From Bacillus inaquosorum KCTC 13429 (GTDB lineage Bacteria; Bacillota; Bacilli; Bacillales; Bacillaceae): 64,000 nt of DNA. A program made the position numbers and the translations under genes. The notes beneath the pieces were generated by a model. That model had not been told where the DNA came from. It made no database searches and saw only the letters and a program-made list of their open reading frames with translations. Shown here one piece after another: positions 47,136-53,971 of the stretch. How positions within the stretch are numbered: the first letter of the stretch is position 1; each line of letters begins with the position of its first letter. The stretch covers positions 310,001 through 374,000 of the forward strand of contig NZ_AMXN01000002.1 in the NCBI RefSeq assembly GCF_000332645.1, written 5' to 3'.

Positions 47136-47164
47136 TTTTATTTCCTCCTATTTTGTGTTTATGC

Positions 47165-47203
47165 TTATAAATTTGGGCCTGCAAATAACTCGATGCTTTT
47201 CAT
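47165..47203 (-). pseudogene. Possible relic of a C5-cytosine DNA methyltransferase start
   Basis: A 12-codon frame, MKSIELFAGPNL, with AGGAG ahead of the ATG. MKSIELFAG is the typical N terminus (motif I) of C5-cytosine DNA methyltransferases, which continue with a Gly-rich loop. It lies directly after the Dam-type gene. It could be the stump left by deletion of such a gene, or chance. Confidence 0.35.
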
Positions 47204-47215
47204 AGTCGTGTTCTC

Positions 47216-48025
47216 CTAATCAAATAAACTAAGCTGAGTGATTTTATAATTAAACAGCAACATTTCTTCAGCCCCTCGGTCTTTTCCGGATCCCCCAACA
47301 ACCTGCTTGTACGCTGAAAAGGTTTCTGTCGCCCAATTCGGGTAGATCTCGAGTATTAAAGGATCATCGTAGTAAGAGAGAATCACTTTACCTTTGATCT
47401 GATTTAACAGCCGGGCCAGTTCTCGGTGATCATCTTCCGTGAAGCCGCCAGCGTAAAACTTCTCACGACCAACATATGGAGGATCAACATAAAACAAAGT
47501 ATCGGGACTATCGTATTTCTCAATGATGTTGCGAAAATCCTTACACTCGATCATGACGCCCTTCATGCGGTTAGCAAAGGACTGGAAGGCAGTACAGGCG
47601 CTTATGTATCCGCCCGCTGGGTTCTGGCCGCTTTGCGTGCTGTGCCTCCAACCAGTCTGTGGCACATTCTCCGCGTTCCCCTTACTGATGCCGGAACGAT
47701 TCATGTAAAACCATCGGACGGCCCGTTCAAAATCATCTGACGGGTATTCCTCGGCTTTCCATTTCTCATAGAGCGCCCTGCTGTATGGAATGGATTCACA
47801 AGCTTTCTGCATTGCCTTGGGATCCTCCCTAACTTGCATCAAGAAATTCACTACATGGCCGTCGATATCGTTATATACCTCATGTCTCATTTTCGGCTTT
47901 TTAGCAATTACATGGGCTGCCCCACCGAAAGGCTCAACGTACACCTTATGGGCAGGCATTTTATTTATAATGTGTTCGGCGTATTTTGCTTTTCCACCGA
48001 ACCAGATTAAAGGTGATCTCGCCAT
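47216..48025 (-). CDS. DNA adenine N6-methyltransferase (D12/Dam class)
   Basis: A 269-residue enzyme with the FGG-type motif I (VYVEPFGGAAHVIA), motif II VYNDIDGHVVNF and the catalytic motif IV FYVDPPYVG. No restriction enzyme gene is adjacent, so it looks like an orphan phage methylase that may protect phage DNA from host restriction. Its recognition site cannot be read from the sequence. Confidence 0.9.
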   Translation of the reverse strand: MARSPLIWFGGKAKYAEHIINKMPAHKVYVEPFGGAAHVIAKKPKMRHEVYNDIDGHVVNFLMQVREDPKAMQKACESIPYSRALYEKWKAEEYPSDDFERAVRWFYMNRSGISKGNAENVPQTGWRHSTQSGQNPAGGYISACTAFQSFANRMKGVMIECKDFRNIIEKYDSPDTLFYVDPPYVGREKFYAGGFTEDDHRELARLLNQIKGKVILSYYDDPLILEIYPNWATETFSAYKQVVGGSGKDRGAEEMLLFNYKITQLSLFD

Positions 48026-48028
48026 GCC

Positions 48029-48286
48029 TTAACCCCCTATCCCCGGAAAAACTGCAATTCCAAAGAATAAAACCACCGCAATCCCACCGAGAAGCCAGCC
48101 ATTTGTCTTGTCTCTTTTTGCAATAATTGCGTCATTGCCTATCATTTTCAGATCATCAGCCTGAGCAACGATCATAGGCACTTCCTCGACATTAACCTTT
48201 AAATGTTCCGCCGCCTCATAAATGGTCATCGCTTCGTCTTTCGTGGCTTTGACTGCCCGCTGAAGCTCTACTTGTAAAGGGATCAT
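48029..48286 (-). CDS. Small phage protein with N-terminal HTH-like region and C-terminal membrane anchor
   Basis: An 85-residue protein. The first 55 residues are helical (MTIYEAAEHLKVNVEEVPMIVAQADDL looks like a helix-turn-helix), and the end is a single hydrophobic segment (WLLGGIAVVLFFGIAVFPGIGG). It starts right before the methylase gene (2-base gap) and overlaps the upstream Cys-motif gene by 4 bases. Function unknown. Confidence 0.6.
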   Translation of the reverse strand: MIPLQVELQRAVKATKDEAMTIYEAAEHLKVNVEEVPMIVAQADDLKMIGNDAIIAKRDKTNGWLLGGIAVVLFFGIAVFPGIGG

Positions 48287-48513
48287 TCTGCATCACCTAC
48301 AATCTGCAGATTCTTATAATGAGCTACATGCCCACAGGGATTTTCCCAAATATGAACTTGTCCAAAGAATCCGTCCTCGGAATGCTGTGTGAGCTGTGGA
48401 TTCCCCATCTCCCCGCCGCAAGTAGGGCATTTCCAAAGTGCATTCACTTCTTTGAACCCGATCATGAAACCATTGCAATCGCGGGCGGGAATCGTTACTT
48501 TTTTTGCATTCAT
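48283..48513 (-). CDS. Small zinc-binding phage protein
   Basis: A 76-residue protein with ALWKCPTCGGEMG and a later HIWENPCGHVAHYK, giving three Cys and several His for one Zn site. It overlaps both neighbours by 4 bases, so it is translationally coupled. Function unknown. Confidence 0.6.
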   Translation of the reverse strand: MNAKKVTIPARDCNGFMIGFKEVNALWKCPTCGGEMGNPQLTQHSEDGFFGQVHIWENPCGHVAHYKNLQIVGDAE

Positions 48514-48887
48514 TTCGTATCACCTACTAATGCTTTTTTTGCAATATCTCCCCAATCCATATCAATAGCAGGCGGACAGTCTTCAAATTCTTTTGTGTAT
48601 GTTGTTTCTTCCGCGTAAAATTTTAATGCTTCTTTATACCGCCCGTTGTCAGACTGTAGCCGCTGAATCTCTTCCTGCGCCTGCCGGAATTGATGAACCG
48701 TTACTTCCTGCTGGCGCTTGTTTTCCTCAATGATTTCCTTTAGCCCTATAACTTCATCAGCAAGAAGGTTTACCGCCTGATTCTTGCCGAGTGGTAGGCT
48801 GTTAGAACCCAGCTCGGTATAACAAACCCCTGAAATATCCTTACGAAACACAACGCCCGATAATAAAGTGAATTTATATTGGTTCAT
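48510..48887 (-). CDS. Phage protein with coiled-coil
   Basis: About 125 residues from the ATG at 48887 (GGAGG upstream). Starts NQYKFTLLSGVVFRKDISG. The middle is a predicted coiled-coil (VIGLKEIIEENKRQQEVTVHQF to RRLQSD-like heptads), followed by an acidic tail. Function unknown; coupled to the zinc protein gene. Confidence 0.6.
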   Translation of the reverse strand: MNQYKFTLLSGVVFRKDISGVCYTELGSNSLPLGKNQAVNLLADEVIGLKEIIEENKRQQEVTVHQFRQAQEEIQRLQSDNGRYKEALKFYAEETTYTKEFEDCPPAIDMDWGDIAKKALVGDTK

Positions 48888-48929
48888 GTCCGTTCCTCCC
48901 ATATCGCAGAAAGGACCGGCCCCTCTGCG

Positions 48930-49127
48930 TCACATTTTATATCCGATCTCAAAATCAATTCTTGAAAGATTGCCTTTTGACGTTTGCACGATTGTTTTCC
49001 CGTGCTCCGGCATTTCCGTTAATTTAAATGATCTATTGTTTCCGTCAATCACAATGACGTAATTTTTGTTATCCTCAATTTGATTAAGAACCTGTTCCAG
49101 ATTTTCTATATGTTTTGGACAGTTCAC
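48930..49127 (-). CDS. DUF3954/XtrA-like small phage protein
   Basis: About 65 residues with YVIVIDGNNRSFKLTEMPEHG and GKTIVQTSKGNLSRIDFEIGY, the two-strand pattern of DUF3954 proteins related to XtrA. The start is a GTG at 49127 (GGGGGC 7 bases upstream) or a TTG at 49133. The site lies inside an inverted repeat that could hide it in the mRNA. Function unknown. Confidence 0.6.
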   Translation of the reverse strand: MNCPKHIENLEQVLNQIEDNKNYVIVIDGNNRSFKLTEMPEHGKTIVQTSKGNLSRIDFEIGYKM

Positions 49128-49128
49128 T

Positions 49129-49193
49129 GTCAACGCCCCCGTATGGTATAATAAAAGTGTCTAATTTCTATTTGCCATACGGGTGACGTTGAC
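49129..49193. repeat. Imperfect inverted repeat over the DUF3954 gene start, with extended -10 in its loop
   Basis: Arms 49129-49146 and 49175-49193 pair as CGTTGAC/GTCAACG (7 bp) and CCCGTATGG/CCATACGGG (9 bp) with a small internal bulge. In the minus-strand mRNA the stem covers the GGGGGC ribosome-binding site. The plus strand carries TGGTATAAT (49144-49152), an extended -10 that would read away from the gene. Confidence 0.55.
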
Positions 49194-49198
49194 CGTCA

Positions 49199-49354
49199 TC
49201 ACATCCAATCGCTCATCGGGAAAACTTGCAGCTTTGTCTGCGGTTCTTCTGTTGGGATGATTGGATGTTTTTTTATATACTCCAAACGCTCCTCTTCCGT
49301 CATAACCCATGTAATGACTTCCCCATGCTGACGTAAGTTTTTATTTTCTGCCAT
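49199..49354 (-). CDS. Small phage protein of 51 residues
   Basis: Starts MAENKNLRQHGEVITWVMTEE with AAGGAGG ahead of the ATG and continues LEYIKKHPIIPTEEPQ to VFPMSDWM. The WVMTEEER-x-YI-KHPI-PTE pattern occurs in other Bacillus phage proteins of unknown function. It is in a run of small early genes. Confidence 0.65.
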   Translation of the reverse strand: MAENKNLRQHGEVITWVMTEEERLEYIKKHPIIPTEEPQTKLQVFPMSDWM

Positions 49355-49368
49355 GTCCTCTCGCCTCC

Positions 49369-49509
49369 TTACTCTTCGTTTAATTGTTTGATGCGCAGAT
49401 TGTAAAGTGTCTCAATTTCATCGTCTGACTGGCGTTCCAGAAATGCTTTTCCGTATCCGCCCAAGATAGTGAGCCACTCAATCAAGTGCTGGCGTTCTGT
49501 CCATTCCAA
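49369..49509 (-). CDS. BH0509-like small phage protein
   Basis: A 46-residue protein from a TTG at 49509 (GGGAG 9 bases upstream): MEWTERQHLIEWLTILGG, then FLERQSDDEIETLYNL. The ERQ-x-x-I-x-W-L ... SD-EIE-LY pattern resembles the BH0509 family. Its start overlaps the end of the preceding 56-residue gene. Function unknown. Confidence 0.6.
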   Translation of the reverse strand: MEWTERQHLIEWLTILGGYGKAFLERQSDDEIETLYNLRIKQLNEE

Positions 49510-49648
49510 CGGTCCCCGCTCCCTTCTTGATCAATAATTGCATTGCAGCATTTTTATAGTCGGGCGGACATTCTTCATACCGCACGATGACCATAAGTTG
49601 ATGAATGGTTGCTTTCTCAAAAGGGAAGGCGCTGCCTGATAAGATCAT
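49478..49648 (-). CDS. Small phage protein of 56 residues
   Basis: From the ATG at 49648 (AAAGGATG 9 bases upstream), with an upstream ATG at 49660 possible. It reads MILSGSAFPFEKATIHQLM, then VRYEECPPDYKNAAMQLLIKK. The ECP-x-DYK-x-A pattern is seen in other small phage proteins. It overlaps genes at both ends. Function unknown. Confidence 0.55.
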   Translation of the reverse strand: MILSGSAFPFEKATIHQLMVIVRYEECPPDYKNAAMQLLIKKGAGTVGMDRTPALD

Positions 49649-50162
49649 GCTCTGTCGCATCCTTTCCGAGAAGTCCGTTCATTCGTGGCTGAATGAAGTC
49701 CCTGCTGGCTTGATCCATAACAAGGAATAGAACCTCGTCTATGTCTCTATTAAGCTGCTCTGAAATAAAGATAATAGAATCATTGGCTTCCCACATTTCA
49801 CGGAATCGCTTGACTTCCCAATCATTCCAGACAAAGTTTTTTTCAAGGAATGGAATATATACCGGTCCATCCTTCAAAAACCGACGCAAGCTCTCTTTTT
49901 TCTCTTCCATGAGCTTTTTCCTGATTGATATTTTCTTATTGGCATTTAACCCGTAAGGACGTGGCGGCAATATGCGACCTCTTCCAAAGTCAACGATCAG
50001 CAAAATGATTTCATCCGGCTTTCTGTTCAACAGCTCGGCCATATCGTAAATTGACTTACCGTCATACCAGTAATCTACAACCTGACGCATTTGCACCAAT
50101 GACCATTCGAAATTAAGATCCACCAAAGCAAGTTCTAAACGATCAGCCCGGACCGCATTCAT
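49617..50162 (-). CDS. Tandem helix-turn-helix phage protein
   Basis: About 181 residues built from two similar halves. The first runs from MRQVVDYWYDGKSIYDMAELL to RGRILPPRPYGLN, the second from VKRFREMWEANDSIIFISEQL to RDFIQPRMNGLL. Each half has a likely helix-turn-helix (SIYDMAELLNRKPDEIILLI and SIIFISEQLNRDIDEVLFLV). A DNA-binding role in early control is inferred. The start ATG at 50162 overlaps the stop of the upstream gene. Confidence 0.65.
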   Translation of the reverse strand: MNAVRADRLELALVDLNFEWSLVQMRQVVDYWYDGKSIYDMAELLNRKPDEIILLIVDFGRGRILPPRPYGLNANKKISIRKKLMEEKKESLRRFLKDGPVYIPFLEKNFVWNDWEVKRFREMWEANDSIIFISEQLNRDIDEVLFLVMDQASRDFIQPRMNGLLGKDATEHDLIRQRLPF

Positions 50163-50317
50163 GCCAAACACTTCCTTACCGTTCCTGTATACCGGTGAAC
50201 AATGATCAATCTCCGTTCATGCTGCAGGTTTTTAGAAACCAGCCAGTTGTTTGGATTTAAACCGTTTTGCTTGATAATGTCCTTTTGCGCGCGTGTTGGG
50301 CGTCTACCGTGTTTCAC
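50159..50317 (-). CDS. DUF6906-like small phage protein
   Basis: A 52-residue protein from a GTG at 50317 with GGAGG upstream: MKHGRRPTRAQKDIIKQNGLN, then NNWLVSKNLQHERRLIIVHR. The KHGRRPTR-x-Q-x-x-I ... GLNP-NWLV-KN pattern is common in Bacillus phages and is basic. It overlaps the next gene by 4 bases (ATGA). Function unknown. Confidence 0.7.
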   Translation of the reverse strand: MKHGRRPTRAQKDIIKQNGLNPNNWLVSKNLQHERRLIIVHRYTGTVRKCLA

Positions 50318-50463
50318 ACTGCATTCCTCCTAAAGTTTTGATAGTCAGCAATTTTTTGATCAATGAGAGCAATGAGTTTATTAATCTCTTGCTTTCGCTC
50401 AGCGTCAGTAAGCTTTCGTTCTGGCTTGAGCTCCCAAACGCCGGGCATCACTGCTTGTACCAC
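50314..50463 (-). CDS. Small helical phage protein of 49 residues
   Basis: From a GTG at 50463 with GGGGGG 6 bases upstream: MVQAVMPGVWELKPERKLTDA, then a helix (QEINKLIALIDQKIADYQNF). It begins 13 bases after the DnaC-like gene and overlaps the next gene by 4 bases. Function unknown. Confidence 0.6.
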   Translation of the reverse strand: MVQAVMPGVWELKPERKLTDAERKQEINKLIALIDQKIADYQNFRRNAV

Positions 50464-50476
50464 TTGTATCCCCCCC

Positions 50477-51364
50477 TTAAATCGGCAAAGCCGGTGTCTT
50501 GCGCCCTTTGTCCTTTTGTTTCTCTTCAAAATCAATTTGTTCAAGATGGGCTGTAAGGCGGTTGACGGTCTTTCTGTCATAAAGCTTTGCTAAAGCAACG
50601 CCGGTAAGATTTGTTGTCACTATGGTCACCTTGCCTTGTCTGCCAGTAGAGACCCCATACCAAACTCTTTGAATGAAATCAGGTGCTGTCCTTTTCTCGT
50701 TATCTGTGTCACCCACTTCGCTCCCCAAGTCGTCGATGACGAGGTAATCGACTCGTGTAAGCAGTTCGATCGCCTTGGACTCCGTAAGCTTTTCAGAATC
50801 ATCGTTGAAAGAATTTTTTATGCGCCGCATGAGTGCGTCACTATTAACAAAAAGGGCTGATTTTGCATATTCTTCTTGACTCTTTTTGTTGAGTTCTTTA
50901 AGCGCTGATATTGCCAGATGACTTTTGCCGGCGTTGGACACACCCGTTAGAAATATGTTCATGACCGCGCCCGCTTTGATCTGATCCACCAGTTCAAGCA
51001 TCCGGCGTTTGTTCTGAACATCCTCATTGTTGTAACAATGAAAGGTTTCGAATGTTGCCTTTACCAAAGTTGGATCAGCAATAAGTGAATGTGTAGAAAG
51101 AACCTTTCTCTCTACCTGCCGGCGCCATGCCTCAGCTTCTTGTTCGATCTCCTTATTGCGCTGTTCCCTTTCACACATCGGGCATTTTACTGAGCCGTCA
51201 CGCAGCTTCATCAGTTGAACTGGGTAAGGCTTTTCTTCTCCGCCGATAATTCTTGTGTGCTTATTGCAGTAAACAGGATTTCCATCCTCATCAGTATGGA
51301 ATGTCATCCTCCGAGATATTTCGCCCTTGACTGCGACCGCCCGCTTCCTTGTGATTTCCTCCAT
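50477..51364 (-). CDS. DnaC/DnaI-type helicase loader
   Basis: A 295-residue AAA+ protein. An N-terminal zinc module reads CNKHTRIIGG ... KCPMCEREQ. Walker A is GVSNAGKSHLAISAL near residue 141, Walker B is VDYLVIDDLGSEVGD, and TIVTTNLTGVAL follows as sensor 1. It loads the host replicative helicase at the phage origin. Its start overlaps the end of the replisome organizer gene by 74 bases in another frame. Confidence 0.9.
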   Translation of the reverse strand: MEEITRKRAVAVKGEISRRMTFHTDEDGNPVYCNKHTRIIGGEEKPYPVQLMKLRDGSVKCPMCEREQRNKEIEQEAEAWRRQVERKVLSTHSLIADPTLVKATFETFHCYNNEDVQNKRRMLELVDQIKAGAVMNIFLTGVSNAGKSHLAISALKELNKKSQEEYAKSALFVNSDALMRRIKNSFNDDSEKLTESKAIELLTRVDYLVIDDLGSEVGDTDNEKRTAPDFIQRVWYGVSTGRQGKVTIVTTNLTGVALAKLYDRKTVNRLTAHLEQIDFEEKQKDKGRKTPALPI

Positions 51365-52163
51365 GTGATAAGCCTCCTTTTTGGTTTAGATAAGACTCGA
51401 ACTTTGTGCCGAACAATGTTTCAGGACGCAGAAACTTATTCATAGCAGGGTCATTAAGCCATTCCTCTGTTTTCACTAGGATGACGTGTTTGAAATCTTC
51501 AAAACGAAAACCATCTTTCCAGAGTTTCTTTATAAGTTTTCTTGTTTTGTCAGTAGTATGACGGTATCGTGTACCCGCTACTTTGTTCAAAAGGTCGATA
51601 ATAAGTTTGTAAGGAATCTCCTCTTTTGCATTTTTTGAAGAGGACGCGCCGTCTGGTTTACCAGACAATATATCTTTTAATTCTTTTTCTTTATCTAATT
51701 CTTTATCTATATCTGTACCGTCATGTGACGTCACGCTAACGTCATTCTTTTTTTCTGGTGCAGTTAACTGTAATAGCTTCTTCCGTTCCCGGTATTTTCT
51801 GTTTCTTTCAGCGTTTAATTTTCTTACTCTGTCCATACCTTCAACGTTTTGGTGTTTTTCCCAATTGGCAATAGATATGAATTTATTTTCGTCAACTTCA
51901 ATCATTCCAAATTGTTGAAATGTATTTAACGCCATTCTGACAATTGGTAAGGGCCTATTAAAAATAGTTGCCAACATTTCGTCGGTATACGGGATGTTTT
52001 GATTTAGATAAATGTATCCAGAAGCATTGGTTTTACCAGCTTGAGCAAGTAGTTTTACCCAAATAATTAAAATCGTATCTGATTCAGGCATTTGCTCTAT
52101 CAATTTAATTTTTTCATCCTCAAACATCTGAGTGCTTAACTTGATCCACTTTACCTCAGACAT
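51291..52163 (-). CDS. Phage replisome organizer (DnaD-like initiator)
   Basis: A 290-residue protein from the ATG at 52163. The N-terminal replisome-organizer winged helix reads EVKWIKLSTQMFEDEKIKLIE, then WVKLLAQAGKTNASGYIYLN. A charged linker (ERNRKYRERKKLLQ, DKELDKEKELKD) leads to a conserved phage C-terminal domain (YKLIIDLLNKVAGTRYRHT, FLRPETLFGTKFESYL). It binds the phage origin and recruits the loader. The origin is often within this gene family; I did not identify iterons. Confidence 0.88.
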   Translation of the reverse strand: MSEVKWIKLSTQMFEDEKIKLIEQMPESDTILIIWVKLLAQAGKTNASGYIYLNQNIPYTDEMLATIFNRPLPIVRMALNTFQQFGMIEVDENKFISIANWEKHQNVEGMDRVRKLNAERNRKYRERKKLLQLTAPEKKNDVSVTSHDGTDIDKELDKEKELKDILSGKPDGASSSKNAKEEIPYKLIIDLLNKVAGTRYRHTTDKTRKLIKKLWKDGFRFEDFKHVILVKTEEWLNDPAMNKFLRPETLFGTKFESYLNQKGGLSHGGNHKEAGGRSQGRNISEDDIPY

Positions 52164-52374
52164 TTTGTCCAACCCTTTCTGATTTAGTTAAGGGCCATAC
52201 TGATCTTTTTCCGTTAACTATGACTGATCCTAATAAATTGTCAGCTCTTTCACTTCGGATAACCTTTCCACCTTGCGAGAGAAGTTTATCCAAAGCCTTT
52301 TTATGAGTTAACTCAGACTCACTGATCACTAAGTGAAACCTGTTATTTTGCCAAACATGACTTACTAAGAACAT
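52156..52374 (-). CDS. Small early protein of 72 residues
   Basis: From the ATG at 52374 (AAAGGATT upstream): MFLVSHVWQNNRFHLVISESE, then LTHKKALDKLLSQGGKVIRSE, ending SERVGQNV. A compact alpha-beta fold is likely. The start lies right at the end of the DUF771 gene and the end overlaps the replisome organizer start. Function unknown. Confidence 0.6.
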   Translation of the reverse strand: MFLVSHVWQNNRFHLVISESELTHKKALDKLLSQGGKVIRSERADNLLGSVIVNGKRSVWPLTKSERVGQNV

Positions 52375-52375
52375 T

Positions 52376-52705
52376 TCATCCAATCCTTTCCGCTCTGGTG
52401 CAATTTTTTTGAGCAATCCACGCCTCGACTGCACGCCGCGAAAACCTCTGTTGTGTTTTTCCTGAGCCGGGCCGCCCTGGTAGCTCAAATACCGGAAAAT
52501 CAGGCTGACTGAAATATAATTCTTCTGCTGTTCTGGCTGTGCATTTTAAGATCCCCTCGTATACTTCTTTTTTAGTCAGAAGTTGATCTTGTGAGGATAA
52601 GACCGAAATCATTTCTTGAATTTTAGGAATCAAAGCAGCACTCACATTTGCAATAACGTCGTTTGTAATTCTTTCGATATCCGATTGTTCGAGTTCTATT
52701 TTCAT
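52376..52705 (-). CDS. DUF771-family phage protein
   Basis: A 109-residue protein from the ATG at 52705 with GGGAGGT upstream: MKIELEQSDIERITNDVIAN, then LLTKKEVYEGILKCTARTAEE and RFSRRAVEAWIAQKN at the end. The C-terminal half looks like an excisionase or MerR-like winged helix, which is typical of DUF771. It is the second gene of the early leftward operon, after the Cro-like gene. An excisionase role is possible, since no other xis gene is seen. Confidence 0.75.
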   Translation of the reverse strand: MKIELEQSDIERITNDVIANVSAALIPKIQEMISVLSSQDQLLTKKEVYEGILKCTARTAEELYFSQPDFPVFELPGRPGSGKTQQRFSRRAVEAWIAQKNCTRAERIG

Positions 52706-52745
52706 ACTTACCTCCCGTTTTGTGTCATAATAGTACACAAAGTGT

Positions 52746-52943
52746 CTAAAAAAAATATTCCACTGGAACATTTAACACTTGAGAAATCCTATCCAAAGTT
52801 TTTAGACTTGGATATATTTTTCCGGTTTCAATCTTACTAATATAGGAGCGAGAAAGCTTTAGCTCTTCTGCTAAACATGTTTGTGTAAGATTATTAGCTT
52901 TTCTTTTGGTTTGTATTTTCGATCCCAGCTCTCTCATGATCAC
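52746..52943 (-). CDS. Cro-like XRE-family regulator
   Basis: A 65-residue helix-turn-helix protein: LGSKIQTKRKANNLTQTCLAE, then LKLSRSYISKIETGKIYPSLKTLDRI. As the first gene of the leftward early operon and divergent from the repressor, it holds the Cro position. The start is at 52943 or at an ATG two codons later. GAGAGGAT lies somewhat far upstream. Confidence 0.85.
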   Translation of the reverse strand: MIMRELGSKIQTKRKANNLTQTCLAEELKLSRSYISKIETGKIYPSLKTLDRISQVLNVPVEYFF

Positions 52944-52993
52944 TAAAAATCACATCCTCTCTAAAAAAAATGTTACAAATAAGACCCAAAACA

Positions 52994-53022
52994 AATATAA
53001 CACTCTCTCATTTTTTTGGCAA
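52994..53022 (-). promoter_or_regulatory. Early leftward promoter
   Basis: Minus-strand TTGCCA (53022-53017), 17-base spacer, TATATT (52999-52994). It drives the Cro-like gene and the early operon. Confidence 0.75.
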
Positions 53023-53050
53023 CCCTTTAAATTCGTTTTTTGAGACTATA

Positions 53051-53072
53051 TGTCACCATGACATGTTATAAT
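53051..53072 (+). promoter_or_regulatory. Repressor promoter with operator-like palindrome
   Basis: TGTTATAAT (53064-53072) is an extended -10 on the plus strand, 75 bases before the repressor start. It is preceded by the inverted repeat TGTCACCATGACA (53051-53063) and followed by ATGAGTACA (53071-53079). Confidence 0.6.
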
Positions 53073-53140
53073 GAGTACACATTGGATATATAGTCAAATA
53101 AAAAAACGAGTTATCTTAATATATGATTTGAAAAAGGTGA

Positions 53141-53650
<510 letters not shown>

Positions 53651-53671
53651 CTAAAAATAAATGAGTACATA

Positions 53672-53712
53672 AGGATTTCCTATTTTCTCGTTTTGTCAAA
53701 ATAGGAAATCCT
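53672..53712. promoter_or_regulatory. Perfect 15-bp inverted repeat, candidate AimR operator
   Basis: AGGATTTCCTATTTT (53672-53686) and its exact reverse complement (53698-53712) flank an 11-base centre. No T-run follows on either strand, so it is not a normal terminator. Its centre is about 54 bases upstream of the microprotein -10. The AimR operator in SPbeta-like phages is also a widely spaced inverted repeat between aimP and aimX. Confidence 0.6.
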
Positions 53713-53725
53713 CTTTAAAAACACG

Positions 53726-53760
53726 AAAGACGTTGCCTATGTATTTGGCAGCGTCTTTTT
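53726..53760. terminator. Bidirectional terminator between repressor and aimP
   Basis: Stem AAAGACGTTGCC (53726-53737) with GGCAGCGTCTTT (53747-53758), one mismatch. TTTTT follows on the plus strand (repressor side), and on the minus strand the stem starts at the aimP stop. Confidence 0.8.
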
Positions 53761-53971
53761 AATAAAATATAGCTTTTTCTTTTTTAGGCTTTGGTGCTTC
53801 TTTGGATAACTTATAACTCATTCCAACCGGAGGATCAGCCAGTTGTTTAGTTCCAGTTGATGGAACAACTATATTGCTTTTCGAACCCGGAGCATCCTCG
53901 CTATTTGCACTAAAAACAAATGCTAGTGCTATTGCTAAAGTAATCAAAACTCCTATAATTGTCTTTTTCAC
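53759..53971 (-). CDS. AimP-like secreted communication pro-peptide
   Basis: A 70-residue protein from a GTG with GGGAGGTG upstream. It has a clear signal sequence (MKKTIIGVLITLAIALAFVFS), then a polar tail with LADPPVGMSYKL and the C terminus KKEKAIFY. It overlaps the last 62 bases of aimR, as expected for an arbitrium pair. Known AimP peptides are shorter (about 43 residues) and end in a six-residue signal such as SAIRGA or GMPRGA. This one has no such end, so the mature peptide is uncertain: the C terminus or the internal ADPPVG region, as in NprX-type signals. Confidence 0.7.
   Translation of the reverse strand: MKKTIIGVLITLAIALAFVFSANSEDAPGSKSNIVVPSTGTKQLADPPVGMSYKLSKEAPKPKKEKAIFY

Noticed and set aside
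49201..49275. Plus-strand terminator-like hairpin (ACATCCAATC / GATTGGATGT followed by TTTTTTT) suggesting a small antisense RNA
   Set aside because: The sequence lies within a convincing 51-residue gene on the minus strand, and the T-run is the complement of its lysine codons. It is not evidence enough for an RNA gene, although the extended -10 upstream is noted.
53672..53712. The 15-bp inverted repeat as an intrinsic terminator
   Set aside because: Neither strand has a T-run after it, and a proper terminator already stands 14 bases away at 53726-53760.
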